From Pectinophora gossypiella (taxonomy: Eukaryota; Arthropoda; Insecta; Lepidoptera; Gelechiidae), in the NCBI RefSeq assembly GCF_024362695.1, contig NC_065406.1, positions 15,996,001 through 16,060,000 of the forward strand: DNA of 64,000 nucleotides. Reading direction: 5' to 3'. The position numbers and the translations under genes are program-made. Each line of letters opens with the position of its first letter. The stretch's first letter is position 1. This document shows positions 49,903-59,959 of this stretch, piece by piece. The notes below the pieces were generated by a model, which was given only the letters and a program-made list of their open reading frames with translations, was not told the origin of the DNA and did not search any database.

Positions 49903-50841
49903 ATATATGTCACCGTAAAATTGTAAATAGCGTTAGATTATAATCTATCGATTTGAATCTCGCGAGATTGTGAACTGTCGAATAATTATGAATCGTATCA
50001 TATTGCTTACAATTTAACGTATTATTTTTCGGTAGATTATAATTTATCGAAGTGAAACCGTCAAATTGTGATACGAAACGCACCTCGCGTGCTATACCAT
50101 AGAGTTACAAAACTATTAGAGTGAGCATAATGTTAATTTGGGATTCTCTTAAAATGCATAAATGTTTTTGTCATAATTTTAATTATCATAATCCTTTTTG
50201 CATAGCGTTTTTTAGCATAATAGTTTTTACTTTCCCATAATAACATCTAGGAGTACTGGTTTGTTAGGTATAACTTATTTTTGGGATTAATAAAAAGATA
50301 TCCATAATTCTTTTTTAGAATAATAGTGTTTTGTCATAATTTTTACAAGGCATAACAGTAGGTTAGGGTGCGGCGGGGGTGGCCCTTGGGCCACCCCTAT
50401 GCCGCCAGCATGTTTATCTTACACACGAAAAGTATACTGAATGATACGTTTCAGATTTTTTAATTTTGATACATTTTTTCTTACCATGTGATGTCAGAAT
50501 TATTGATTACTTACTAAATAATTAATAAATACGTACTTGATTTCACAATCTTGAAGAGTATTTATTTTATTTGACTGACACCTGTGTTTTATTCCTAACT
50601 CTATGGACACAGAACGGTCTACTGTAAGGCCGACCAATCAGGGACAGCCGTCGGACAGTTGACAATTTGACAATTGTAAGATTGTGATTTAACAGTTTTA
50701 CTTCGATAGATTATAATCTGACGAATAATAATACGTTAAATTGTAAGCAGTATATTACGTTTCACAATTTTTCGACAGTTCACAATCTCGCGAGATAGAT
50801 TATAATCTAACGTTATTTACAATTTTACGGTGACATATATA
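49903..50841. mobile_element. 0.94-kb long-TIR transposon (non-autonomous)
   Basis: The left end 'tatatgtcaccgtaaaattg' and about 170 bp beyond it are matched in inverse orientation up to the right end 'caattttacggtgacatata'. Each arm contains the self-complementary modules GATTATAATC and TCTCGCGAGA, and the 'ttacaatttaacgtatta' block. Outermost TA dinucleotides fit a Tc1/mariner-like TA target, but this is not proved. The interior is AT-rich, with a GC-rich hairpin at 50371-50394. No transposase ORF. Confidence 0.85.
50371..50394. repeat. GC-rich hairpin
   Basis: 'gggggtggccctt' and 'gggccacccc' pair almost without a loop inside the long-TIR element, in otherwise AT-rich surroundings. Confidence 0.75.
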
Positions 50842-51599
50842 CCGCGGACAGAATTAATCGAAAAGTGAAATGACATTCATTTTAAAATTCCACCCTCAAA
50901 AATGTCCGTACTTGTTGGATATTACTCGGTCGCATGAAAAAAAAATATTTTGCGAAATGATATCGGTTTTCGACCGTCCATTATGGGCTGTTAGACGGAA
51001 AAAAATATCCAATTTGTTCCCCACGCGAGAACGGAATGCCTCCGCGATTTTTTTATTATCTGTAAAAATTTTTTATAACATAACATGTACCTCGTGAGAT
51101 GGATTGATGGGAAAGAAAATGCTTAGAGCATGTCGTTGCTGATGAATACCACCAGACGAGTGAATTAAAAAAAAAGTTAAAATAGTAAAGAAAAAAGTAA
51201 AATAAATTATGTTTGTGTGTCAGCTACGTATTTTCTTATTATTATGGTCTAAGCACGTGAATATAATTATTATGGACTACGCACAGACTATGGGATTCCA
51301 GTTGTTCCATTTTTATTGGTTTTTTTTTTGCTAGTTTCATGATATCGATAATCATAAAAATTTTGCTGCCGAGTCAATTTTGGGCAGATACTTAAAAAAC
51401 TTTGACAAAATTTTGGAAGTTCCTCTAAAACACCTATTTTGAGAATCTATGACAAAATTTCATAAAGTCAATTCACATAATGCCATTACACCATACCATT
51501 ACTTGTCTTAATTATGAAAATCCCATAATTTAAATATTAGTTGGTACGTAAAAATATATATATAAAAAATATAGCATTCGTTATAGCAGCCGTTGGGAG
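50842..51599. other. Unique AT-rich stretch
   Basis: An open frame starting ATG 50870 (75 codons) reads MTFILKFHPQKCPYLLDITR... and has no recognised domain. No repeats. Confidence 0.3.
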
Positions 51600-51760
51600 T
51601 AATATACGTTTAGATATAGGTAGCCCTGTTCGAAGAACGCGTGGCAATTGTGACGGGTTTGAATTCCGGTTCGCACTCTAAACAAAAAAAAATGACTTTA
51701 TGAGTTTGAATTTATGTTTAGGTCATAGATTAATCACATGGTTTCCATGATTTGCGTCCG
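51600..51760 (+). mobile_element. tRNA-like SINE head and body
   Basis: 'gtagccctgttcgaagaacg', 'cgtggcaattgtgacgggtt' and 'tgaattccggttcgcactct' show A/B-box-like spacing. There is only one copy in the window, so the family is uncertain. Confidence 0.4.
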
Positions 51761-51769
51761 GTTAATGCC

Positions 51770-51890
51770 AATAAGTTCGCCCCCTATTACATAGGACTCA
51801 AACACAGCTGGCGAGGAGTGGTACGTGGGTGTATAATATACTACACACGTCTGTCTACCCCGTCGGGTGCACAGGCGTGATGTTATGTTA
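51770..51890 (+). repeat. Rep-5 copy
   Basis: 'gttcgccccctattacatag', 'agctggcgaggagtggtacg' and 'cgtcgggtgcacaggcgtga'. Confidence 0.65.
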
Positions 51891-51924
51891 ACTTTGTTAG
51901 CATTCCAGCCAACATGTGAGGTGT

Positions 51925-52015
51925 GCTTGAAACAAAGCTGGCGAGGAGTATTTACTATTTATCATACAGCGCTGCCTACCCCTTCGGGGATGCAGGCGTG
52001 ATGCCATGTTATGTT
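51925..52015 (+). repeat. Rep-5 copy, tandem neighbour
   Basis: 'aaacaaagctggcgaggagt', 'ctgcctaccccttcggggat' and 'gcaggcgtgatgccatgtta'. Confidence 0.65.
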
Positions 52016-52160
52016 AGCAACAAACACGTCAGAAACAATAAGACCCAGGAGTCCATCTCGCAAATTGTACCGTTAATCCTCGAAGGGTTTACCCGTGATG
52101 GCAAAACCCTAATTATATAATTCTTAGTTTCCTTTGCGTTTTCCTTCTACCCCCTTTTTT

Positions 52161-52770
52161 AGGGCTCCCTACCAATACTGAATCCTATTACTGAGCCTAC
52201 GCTGTCTTACATTTAAGACTGTATTTTTTGATACCGTAGGTAGGGCTCTCTACCAATACTGAATCCTATTACTGAGCCTACGCTGTCTTACATTTAAGAC
52301 TGTATTTTTTGATACCGTAGGTTGGGCTCCCTACCAATACTGAATCCTATTACTGAGCCTACGCTGTCTTACATTTAAGACTGTATTTTTTGATACCGTA
52401 GGTAGGGCTCCCTACCAATACTGAATCCTATTACTGAGCCTACGCTGTCTTACATTTAAGACTGTATTTTTTGATACCGTAGGTTGGGCTCCCTACCAAT
52501 ACTGAATCCTATTACTGAGCCTACGCTGTCTTACATTTAAGACTGTATTTTTTGATACCGTAGGTAGGGCTCTCTACCAATACTGAATCCTATTACTGAG
52601 CCTACGCTGTCTTACATTTAAGACTGTATTTTTTGATACCGTAGGTAGGGCTCCCTACCAATACTGAATCCTATTACTGAGCCTACGCTGTCTTACATTT
52701 AAGACTGTATTTTTTGATACCGTAGGTTGGGCTCCCTACCAATACTGAATCCTATTACTAAGCCTACGCT
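52161..52770 (+). repeat. 81-bp minisatellite, seven full units plus a partial
   Basis: Units start at 52161, 52242, 52323, 52404, 52485, 52566 and 52647, each exactly 81 bp, then a 43-bp partial at 52728. Units are nearly identical, differing mainly at the first base (a or t) and at 'ctccc' versus 'ctctc'. Each unit boundary forms the palindrome ggtagggctccctacc, and 'gtcttacatttaagac' is a second hairpin. It is ended by a SINE-2 insertion. Confidence 0.95.
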
Positions 52771-53091
52771 TCTTCTTCTATCGTGTGGGTTGTGAGGCGG
52801 AGTAGCAACCTTATCAACCCTGGTGTCAGGGTTACTATTGAGCCACCAAGTCCCCTGACATGTCTAATGTATCGACTAAGTACTTACTTACATCAGTAAG
52901 TAGTAACCGGGACCAACGGCTTCACCTACCTTCCGAAGCACGGATCATCGTACTTTCGGACAATCAGGTGATCAGCCTGTAATTCCCTAACCAAACAAGA
53001 GACCACAAAGTAATTTTCGTGATATATCCCCACCGGGAATTGAACCCAGGACTTCCACCACAGAGGTCGTTAAAGGTCGGTAACCTACCCT
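52771..53091 (-). mobile_element. SINE-2 inserted in the minisatellite
   Basis: From 'tcttcttctatcgtgtgggt' to 'tccaccacagaggtcgtta'. The head has lost the stretch containing the anticodon-like arm. Satellite sequence resumes on the far side. Confidence 0.85.
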
Positions 53092-53195
53092 GTGTAATAT
53101 TTAAGTATCTTTTGAACCGTAGGTAGGGATCCTTGCCAAGACTGAACCCTATTACTAGCCTACGCTCTCTACCATTTAAAAGACTACCTTTTAAA
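53092..53195 (+). repeat. Diverged minisatellite unit beyond the SINE
   Basis: 'gaaccgtaggtagggatcct', 'gactgaaccctattactagc' and 'ctacgctctctaccattta' match the 81-bp unit with many changes. Confidence 0.75.
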
Positions 53196-53251
53196 CAGTA
53201 TAAAAGCAGTTTTATAAATAAATAAATCACAAAATATAGGTTACCACAATA

Positions 53252-53400
53252 TACGGTCTCGAGCATTAATATGTATACCCTTTGATACCATGTCACATTA
53301 ACTTTCTTGACAAATTGAAATGTAAGTCTTACTAAATGTCAAATTATGTTAGTGCGACAGAGTCCTAAAGTGGGAACATTATATTGCTCATGACTATACA
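53252..53400. mobile_element. MITE-2 copy
   Basis: 'tctcgagcattaatatgtat', 'accatgtcacattaactttc', 'tgttagtgcgacagagtcct' and 'ttgctcatgactatac'. Confidence 0.75.
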
Positions 53401-53817
53401 AAACAAAATAACAATAAGCTACGTATAATTTTTACTTGACCGTAAAATGAAAAGCAGAAAAAAAACTGATGATTTTATTTCAGGCGGGTTACGTACCACT
53501 GTACGAAACCCGCAGTGTGCGAATCCACTTCACACTTAACCGGCTTTCTTCTTCCCCGCCCTGATTACGGTATTTCGTTATTATTCCGGTCGTTTGTTTT
53601 AGGACCTTTGATTCGCTTACCTTCCCTTTGGTCGGGGGTTTCAATCTTTTTTTAAATCTCTGGGTTGAAATAAGGTTAAATTCCCTGGTGCAGTGTCTTG
53701 TTTATTTAGGATTAAAAACGTACCTAGAAGGTTATATTCGTACCTAATTTCAATAATTCCCAAGTGTTTACCGTGAAAAAAAAATATCGCTTTCGTGAAC
53801 ATTCTTGTATTACAAAG
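53401..53817. other. Unique stretch
   Basis: Nothing recognised. Confidence 0.3.
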
Positions 53818-53905
53818 AGAGAAATTTCTGACTTGGACGGGACTTGAGCCCGCAGATGTCGTCAAACCGGGACGAGTGTGGAATTCAGTGGTTTAGAGCA
53901 CGCGC
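53818..53905 (-). mobile_element. tRNA-like SINE head
   Basis: Minus strand: 'tctaaaccactgaattcca' lies next to 'gcgggctcaagtcccgtcca', a B-box-like match. Related to 37495-37562. Confidence 0.45.
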
Positions 53906-54399
53906 AGGGATTCCAACCGGTGACACTGTGGTGTTCCGTTCTCTGAACAGAGGTAACACCCTCTCGCCAGCTATGTTGTTATAAACCCTAAGCGAAGATG
54001 AGCTTAGTGTAGTAAAGCCAAAATCGAAACTATTCCGTATTCAATGAGCGTCCACTACGAAGGTTAATCAGAATAACTTACTTTTCCCTACGTTTTTGGA
54101 CAAAGAGTTGGTTAGTATCTTCTAGGTATTAACATGTCACGTATTTCTTTTGCAGATTTTGTTAAAATACTACTAGACTAAATGGATCAGACTGTCTACC
54201 CAGCTTTTTTCTGAGATTCGATTAACTAGTGTGGGGGCTATTCAAGTTGCAAACGATTTCGAAAGGGATACGAGTATTTTCGAAAATCTTTTTTTCTTTT
54301 TCAAATTAGTTTCCAAATTCAAACTTGGATCATACTTAAGTATTGGTGACGTACGCAAAAGTAAAGCAGAACATCGTGAAGATCACACATACAATTCAC
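53906..54399. other. Unique stretch
   Basis: Nothing recognised. Confidence 0.3.
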
Positions 54400-54520
54400 C
54401 TCGGTGATATATGGCCTAAACTGTATTGGGTAGGTTTTCCTTCGCGAGCGTGTTGGAAGGTCAGACAGCCAGTGGCTACTGTAACAAGCCGGACCTATCA
54501 AATCTTCACTTTGAGGATGT
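54400..54520 (+). mobile_element. SINE-4 fragment
   Basis: 'ctaaactgtattgggtaggt', 'gttggaaggtcagacagcca' and 'ggacctatcaaatcttcac'. Confidence 0.6.
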
Positions 54521-54616
54521 TTCAGACAAAACAGAAAACAGTATTATAAACTCACAACATAACTTCTTATATCCAAAGGCCATATTGAGACCGCTGTCAT
54601 TCTCCTTTTTCCGTAT

Positions 54617-54886
54617 TTGCGTACTGACTGGTCTCATGAAAGATTCAATGAATCTGATGAAGAAAAGGGTTCGATAGATTCAGCTGTCAGTAATAAAAGT
54701 GAATCAGATTTCTCATTCGGATTCGGATCTCAACATGTCATGTTACTATTTTTAGTATTTTTTTCACTTCTGACTTATATGAGGGGTGTCTACGGTGGCG
54801 TAGAAATGACGAATCGGCGATTGCAATTGATGTATTTTAAAAATACAATAATTAAAGTTAACAATTTAGGCTGCGTCCGATGCTAG
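54617..54886 (+). CDS. Unrecognised ORF with one predicted membrane segment
   Basis: 90 codons ending TAG, with no ATG at the start of the open frame. An acidic, Ser-rich stretch (FNESDEEKGSIDSAVSNKSE) is followed by a hydrophobic span (VMLLFLVFFSLLTYMRGVYG) and a basic tail. The layout is protein-like, but I recognise no family. It may be an exon or a decayed transposon ORF. Confidence 0.28.
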   Translation: MRTDWSHERFNESDEEKGSIDSAVSNKSESDFSFGFGSQHVMLLFLVFFSLLTYMRGVYGGVEMTNRRLQLMYFKNTIIKVNNLGCVRC

Positions 54887-54889
54887 GAG

Positions 54890-55335
54890 CGCTAGGACAA
54901 AAAGTGTCATTCATATCAAATAATAACTTATTCTAAGGAAACACGCTGGCGCCTCACTTTGTTAACACTCAGCGTTATTTGGGTGCAATGAGGGCGATCG
55001 ATGACCGGTGATATGCCTATTATTATGTAATTAATTTTAATTTTACCCCAGTTTATCATTTTCCCATGTAAGTGATTTGGTATTGTCTTAAATGAGAATA
55101 AATAATCTTTAAACCACAAAATATCTACATAATAATATCTGTATTGTTGTGTATTTTTACACAATATCTGTGTCTATATGCGATATGCTGTTGGGAGTTG
55201 ATTGTTACATTTATTTTTAGTTCGTTAGAGATGTAAATAATTCGAGTTTTAATACACTGTTTGATGTTATAGTACCCTTGTCATATTATTCGCAATTTTA
55301 AAAAGTAGATTATTATTTAAATAATAATCGCATAG
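54890..55335. other. AT-rich stretch
   Basis: Nothing recognised. Confidence 0.3.
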
Positions 55336-55338
55336 TCC

Positions 55339-55557
55339 TTCATTATGCGCACTGCTAAGTACTGGAATTCTCTGCCGTCTTCTGTAATTCCGAATGCGTA
55401 TAACCCGGGTGCTTTTAAGGCCAGAGTGAATAGGTACCTTCTGGGCGGCTCGCTCCATCTTAGGCCTCGTCAATGCCTTCGGGCAAGTCTGCCCAGAACA
55501 AACCCATCAAAGGTAAAAGAAATAATTGTGTTCTATTATATAATTATGTTGTAGTTA
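55339..55557 (+). pseudogene. LINE ORF2 C-terminal fragment
   Basis: Translation MRTAKYWNSLPSSVIPNAYN then PGAFKARVNRYLLG matches the universal 'RTAk.WN.LP..v......FK.rv...L' ending of CR1/jockey-like LINEs. The same position in the element at 11471 reads LWNRLPRVV...FKKRVKEHFL. 5'-truncated; about 73 codons remain. Confidence 0.8.
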
Positions 55558-55579
55558 CGTTCGTATCTAAAGCTAACGA

Positions 55580-55650
55580 AAATAGCCCAATTGGTGTAGT
55601 CAGTGGTACGTCTATCGCAAGAATTAGTACTCACACATCATCGAGGTTTT
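55580..55650 (+). repeat. Rep-2 upstream fragment
   Basis: 'ttggtgtagtcagtggtacg', 'tctatcgcaagaattagtac' and 'cacatcatcgagg'. Confidence 0.55.
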
Positions 55651-55699
55651 TTTTTTAATTAATTTAAATGAAAAACTTAAACGGTAGATTTATACATCC

Positions 55700-55820
55700 C
55701 GCCAGACTTCTGTTACCCCTATCCATCCGAGGGTAGGTAGATGTGTAGTATATACAACCCTGACACCAGGGTTGATGGAGTTGGTAATCCACCTCACAAC
55801 CCACAAGATAAGAAGAAGAC
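55700..55820 (+). mobile_element. Rep-5 scrap followed by SINE-2 tail
   Basis: 'gagggtaggtagatgtgtag' is Rep-5-like. 'ccctgacaccagggttgatg' and 'aatccacctcacaaccca' are the SINE-2 tail. Confidence 0.6.
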
Positions 55821-55879
55821 TGAGATTGTGGTCAAAGGTGAGCCTATATTATTTGAAAAAGTACTGTTTTGTAATGTAT

Positions 55880-55932
55880 TTTTAGTTAATGCCATCTGAC
55901 ACAAATTTTACAATAAATCACGTCCAAAAAAC
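55880..55932 (-). repeat. Rep-1 5' fragment
   Basis: Minus strand 'gacgtgatttattgtaaaat' and 'tgtcagatggcattaact'. Confidence 0.55.
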
Positions 55933-56965
55933 TTAAAGGTCCAAATTTTTCGAAATTATTATTTTATTACCGTACGCTTTGTACTGTCTGAGAAATGCGT
56001 AGACACACATAGATACACCTGTGAAATTTGGCACACGTCTACAAAAGCCCACATAGACTAACATAATATATGAATATTGTGCAATTCCAACAACATTCCA
56101 CACAATATGGGCCAAATTGATAACCTCCTTTTCTGAAGTCGTTGAAAGAGCTTCATTTGTTTTCTTATGATATTTCTTCTTACCCCAGAGCAGTTTCTAC
56201 TTATCTACATCACTATACTCATTTCTTTTCAAGTGTTATAAAGATAAAGGGTACGATATCGCAGCTAGTTTTCAATAAAATAAACAGCATCCGCAGTTAG
56301 CAATTCGACCCAGAATCCAAATAGGTATTTGGGAAACTATTGTTTTTTTTTCAACGGCTATTCTGAACAACCAGTTTGTTTTTGTTGCCAGTTAGCATAC
56401 AAATGTTCGTCTTATCCCATGGGGCATAGGGTTAAGGATCCTGGAAGTGGTATTTATAGTATTAAGCTGGAAAAAACTGAATCCGTTATTTTAATTTCGT
56501 GCTTCTTGTTAAAACACCAAAACGTCGAGAATGTTTTTTTGTGTTATTGTAATTTCTTAGTACTTCCTTTGACACGAAAAATTTACTTTTCTGTGAGAAT
56601 TCAATTAACTTCGACCTTTATCACACTTCATTTCAATTTCCCTAAAATAAAAAAAATAAGTGAGAAATTTACATTTATTTCTGTTATCCTGTTCTTAAAA
56701 TTGGCGGAGACGGTAGAGCAACAGTATGGCTGGTACACAATACTAAAAAAAAATAAAAAAATATTGCCATAAAACAGTACCACGGTAAGTAGTTGTTCGG
56801 TTACACTGTCAATTTTTGTAATCTTTTGCAACTTGGCTAAGGAATGATGATCGTAATGCCATACAGCCTTATAAAATTGTAATGATATCTTTATTTTAAA
56901 TACTATGCGGCTTTTAACGCAACCGTATCGAGTCGATACGTGTATTCAATACAAGTTTCCAACTG
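55933..56965. other. Unique stretch with a long AT-rich ORF
   Basis: The plus-strand frame 56329-56772 is open for 147 codons (TTG start). Its translation is Phe/Ile/Lys-rich with no recognised domain (for example LISCFLLKHQNVENVFLCYC). Length is its only support, and AT-rich sequence rarely keeps such frames by chance, so it is noted but not called a gene. Confidence 0.25.
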
Positions 56966-56969
56966 TAAT

Positions 56970-57025
56970 CGAATACAGGACTTCCAGATCGTGAGGTGAA
57001 CGCCTTAACTGCTGGACGACCAAAG
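56970..57025 (-). mobile_element. SINE head scrap
   Basis: 'aatacaggacttccagatcg' and 'tgaggtgaacgccttaactg'. Confidence 0.5.
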
Positions 57026-57059
57026 GCGTATTAATATACCTAAATATACTGATTCGGTT

Positions 57060-57118
57060 TACATAGCATCACACCTGTATTCCTAAGGGGTAAGGCAGAG
57101 GTGTACTTATAGTATACT
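57060..57118 (-). repeat. Rep-5 scrap
   Basis: 'gcatcacacctgtattccta' and 'aggggtaaggcagaggtgta'. Confidence 0.5.
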
Positions 57119-57279
57119 GCATGGGTGTTATGACACCGACCACGGCTAGCTTCTAAACATCACCATTCGGATGAATTTCTAAAAAAAAAAATACTAATTA
57201 AATAAAAAAACCTATTTTCTTGTTTCATACTTTTTAGAGCGTAATTTTTCCGAAGTCTAATTTTAGTTTCAAACTTTTT

Positions 57280-57385
57280 TTTATTCAAATTCAAAAATAT
57301 CTTTATTCAATAGGTAACATAGTTACACTTTGCATCGTAAATTTTTACATAACGAACGTCTCATCCGTCTAAAACTACTGCAAAG
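57280..57385 (-). mobile_element. LINE-B tail
   Basis: 'ttcaaattcaaaaatatctt', 'tattcaataggtaacatagt' and 'tcatccgtctaaaactactg'. Confidence 0.72.
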
Positions 57386-57416
57386 AGCGTGGCTCTTAAA
57401 TTAGTGATGATGTGAT
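57386..57416 (+). mobile_element. SINE-5 tail scrap
   Basis: 'gagcgtggctcttaaattag' followed by 'tgatgatg'. It sits against a LINE-B tail, as at 27455. Confidence 0.5.
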
Positions 57417-57442
57417 ATGAATAAATAAATAGTTAATAAAAT

Positions 57443-57640
57443 AACCTGTGTACGTCCAACTGCTGGGTACAGTCATCAGCATTATCATGTACCCACTTTA
57501 GAACCCTGTCGCACTATCATATTTGACATTTAATAAGACTTACGATTTAATTTGACAAAAAAGTTAATGTGATATGGTTTCAAAGTGTATACATATTAGT
57601 ACTCGTGACCGTACAGGCTTCCCCTCATTATAATTAAAGG
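57443..57640 (-). mobile_element. SINE-1 3' fragment interrupted by MITE-2
   Basis: 'cctgtgtacgtccaactgct' and 'ggg' lie left of the MITE, and 'gcttcccctcattataatta' lies right of it. Together they rebuild the SINE-1 tail. Confidence 0.72.
57468..57616. mobile_element. MITE-2 nested in SINE-1
   Basis: 'tacagtcatcagcattatca' to 'gtactcgtgaccgtacag', with ends pairing as TACAGTCA/TGACCGTA. TACAG occurs at both junctions (57468-57472 and 57612-57616), a possible target duplication. Confidence 0.82.
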
Positions 57641-58490
57641 TGCACGTTACCGTAGTTTTTTTAGATGTTTTATGTCGCTGGTTGTTTCTCCTTGACAACT
57701 TCTCCAACAAGAGCGAATTGATAAAACTGCACTGCACTCACTTTGAACAGCACTTTCGCGTTATGTATTTTATAGCTCAATTAGTTTATATCTGTGAAGT
57801 AAAAACAAATGCGTGCGCGATGACCCTCTTGTGCATAGTTGACAACACACACTGATTCGATAGATGACAGTTCGTGTATTCTTTTATTTAAATGTGCCCC
57901 GGAAAGGGAAGCGTTTGTGAGTGTTTGAGTTGTGTGTTCGAACACATATATAAATAATAGTTTAAAAACTAAATATAAACATCAGCGCAGCCACATATTA
58001 AATATTTCTACGCAACGATTTCGCTGCGGTCGTTCTAGAATCTTGCGATCTTTCGTCTCTTTGTAGATGCATAACACTTTCTATTAGAATTTAATTCCAT
58101 GCTATACTTGCTATCCAATGGTCTGTCCTGCCATTTTCTCGCGACACTGGTATTCTTTGGGGCTAACGATGAATAAATTCTCTCCATTTCCTACTTTTCC
58201 TTGTTATCCTCTTGTTTTTTGGCGTTCCGTGTCATAAAAAGAAAATCCAAACGGTTTCAATACCGCTCGGTTTTGTTTGTCTGTAACAAATTAGTATAAA
58301 GTTATTGGTTTTTTATGTGAATTATTGTATTTTTACAATGTTGTGTAGTTGTGGATTACTAAACTTAGCAACCCTGACTGGTTGTTTCAAGATTATTTAC
58401 TACTTGCTCGATTAAATATTAGCGAGGTTTTACCGTACACTATTAGTTTAAGGTATAATTGTATTGTGTGGGCCATTTTGCCTGATTTAA
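57641..58490. other. Unique stretch
   Basis: An open frame at 57640-57855 is not recognised. 'acacatatataaataatag' near 57940 is TATA-like. No repeat family. Confidence 0.3.
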
Positions 58491-58491
58491 C

Positions 58492-58594
58492 CCTTTCACG
58501 GACAGACACTATGGGTCATTGATGGTTCATAATAGATAGTATGACACCTTGGAATCGGAACGTCCGTAGGGGTTCTGTCCTTGAAAGTGTTAAA
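58492..58594. mobile_element. MITE-6, ~103 bp
   Basis: 'taaccctttcacggacagac' pairs with 'gttctgtccttgaaagtgtt' plus 'a', with a few mismatches. A single copy was found. Confidence 0.7.
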
Positions 58595-58860
58595 TAAATA
58601 AGTCACCTAACCATTACTATGAAATTTTAGTTTTTAGTCTTGCTATCTTTGGAATTCCACTTACTACGATCCCGACACACAACTTTCGATTACCTATTCC
58701 CCTCTAAACGACCTGAATTAACAAGACTTAATGGATAAGTTCCAAAAATGCGTTAAGAAAAAAGTTTAAATTGGTCCACTAACTGGTCACCGTAGTAATT
58801 ATCAATACGGAACCTTAATTGTGCGAACACGGCTCTTACTTTTTCTTTTCTTTTTTTTTC
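58595..58860. other. Unique stretch ending in a pyrimidine tract
   Basis: A Rep-4-like phrase ('ggaattccacttactacgat') is near 58650. The segment ends with a long T/C tract leading to the acceptor-like site below. Confidence 0.35.
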
Positions 58861-58863
58861 TAG

Positions 58864-59005
58864 TTGCAGTCGTATTGTCCTTTTTGCTTTTTGCCCGCAG
58901 CGGAAATACTTAATTTGAAGTTAAATGGACGGTCGAGACAAAAACTGGATTTGCTAATTATAGCCAACTCCATTTTCCCTGTGGTGTTGCTGATACAAAA
59001 TAAAG
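58864..59005 (+). CDS. Candidate exon after a very strong acceptor
   Basis: It is preceded by 'tttttcttttctttttttttctag' (first 20: 'tttttcttttcttttttttt'), the best 3' splice site in the window. The frame opens at the first base and reads LQSYCPFCFLPAAEILNLKL, NGRSRQKLDLLIIANSIFPV then VLLIQNK, ending AAAG before 'gtttgt'. It is 142 nt, phase 0 to 1. A hydrophobic span near the end suggests a membrane segment. No family recognised; a transposon origin is not excluded. Confidence 0.35.
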
Positions 59006-59149
59006 GTTTGTTGGAATTAGATTATTCAGTTTTAAAAGTGGAATGTTTTTGCTTGTCTTTTCCCTATTCTTGAATAGTATGATACCAAAAATAAAATATA
59101 AAATATCTCTGCCACACTGGGACTATAAATACACATTACACAACTTACC

Positions 59150-59200
59150 ATCACTCCTGTATCCCCGAAAGGGAAGGCAGAGACGTATATTCTGGCTGAT
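59150..59200 (-). repeat. Rep-5 scrap
   Basis: 'catcactcctgtatccccga' and 'aagggaaggcagagacgtat'. Confidence 0.55.
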
Positions 59201-59202
59201 GG

Positions 59203-59278
59203 CAAAAACAGAAAGCTCGGTGAGGTGTGGTCACTCAGTTCACATTGAGATCCATGTACCTATGAAATGGATGTATTA
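59203..59278 (-). repeat. Rep-2 fragment
   Basis: 'aaacagaaagctcggtgagg' and 'tgtggtcactcagttcacat'. Confidence 0.6.
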
Positions 59279-59284
59279 CATGAG

Positions 59285-59367
59285 ACTTAAACATATCTGA
59301 TGAGAAGTGGGTGTACTAATTACTCCTCTGCCGACCCCTTCGGGGATGCAGGCGTGGTTATGTGTTA
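59285..59367 (+). repeat. Rep-5 copy
   Basis: 'tgatgagaagtgggtgtact', 'ctctgccgaccccttcgggg' and 'atgcaggcgtggt'. Confidence 0.6.
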
Positions 59368-59540
59368 TGACCAAAACTGTGAAAGACATTCTTACAATAC
59401 AAGGAACAAAAATAAAATTGCTCTCCTAAATTCTAGGCTAAGTAAATTCAATTCGACTTTTTGGTGTTATGTATACGTTTTTACAATAAAATACCAGACA
59501 GTATTTTGAATTTGTCATCAAATAAATTTAATAAAAAAAC
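59368..59540 (+). pseudogene. LINE ORF2 C-terminal fragment, frameshifted
   Basis: One frame reads HSYNTRNKNKIALLNSRLSK then FNSTF. A second frame continues VLCIRFYNKIPDSILNL. 'YNTRNK...L....RL.K...SF...RFYNKIP' is a typical CR1/jockey-like C-terminal motif, so the break is a frameshift in a dead copy. Confidence 0.75.
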
Positions 59541-59689
59541 AAAATAATAAAAAAGTTTATTTAGGTAAAAAAAACATGTGAAGCCTATAGAAAATATTGG
59601 GAAAGCCAATTTCGAACCCCGTTACTGGATTTGCCCTTATAAGTAATTCATTTGTCGAAAGTGCAGTTTTCACTAACACAGTTGGCTCG

Positions 59690-59817
59690 ACCATTATTGA
59701 CGGCGATGCGGCTCACCTGTCACTTTGGTCTAACAGAAAGCTCGATGAGGTGTGGTGTGGTCATTCAGTTTATCTTGAGATGGATGTACCTATGACTACT
59801 CCAATAGGGATATAATC
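59690..59817 (-). repeat. Rep-2 copy
   Basis: 'gacggcgatgcggctcacct', 'taacagaaagctcgatgagg' and 'gatggatgtacctatgacta'. Confidence 0.68.
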
Positions 59818-59819
59818 AT

Positions 59820-59945
59820 AACATAACATAACAAATACTTTATTGCACAAACAGGAAAAAACAAAATACAAAACAAAAGAGAAATAAAATGAGTACAATA
59901 GGCGGCCTTATGGCTAAGTAGAAATCTTTTCCAGGCAACCTTTAA
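59820..59945 (-). mobile_element. LINE-A 3' tail
   Basis: Minus strand 'aaggttgcctggaaaagatt', 'cataaggccgcctattgtac' and 'ttgtgcaataaagtatttgt'. Confidence 0.78.
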
Positions 59946-59959
59946 GTAATCGTGAAGTT

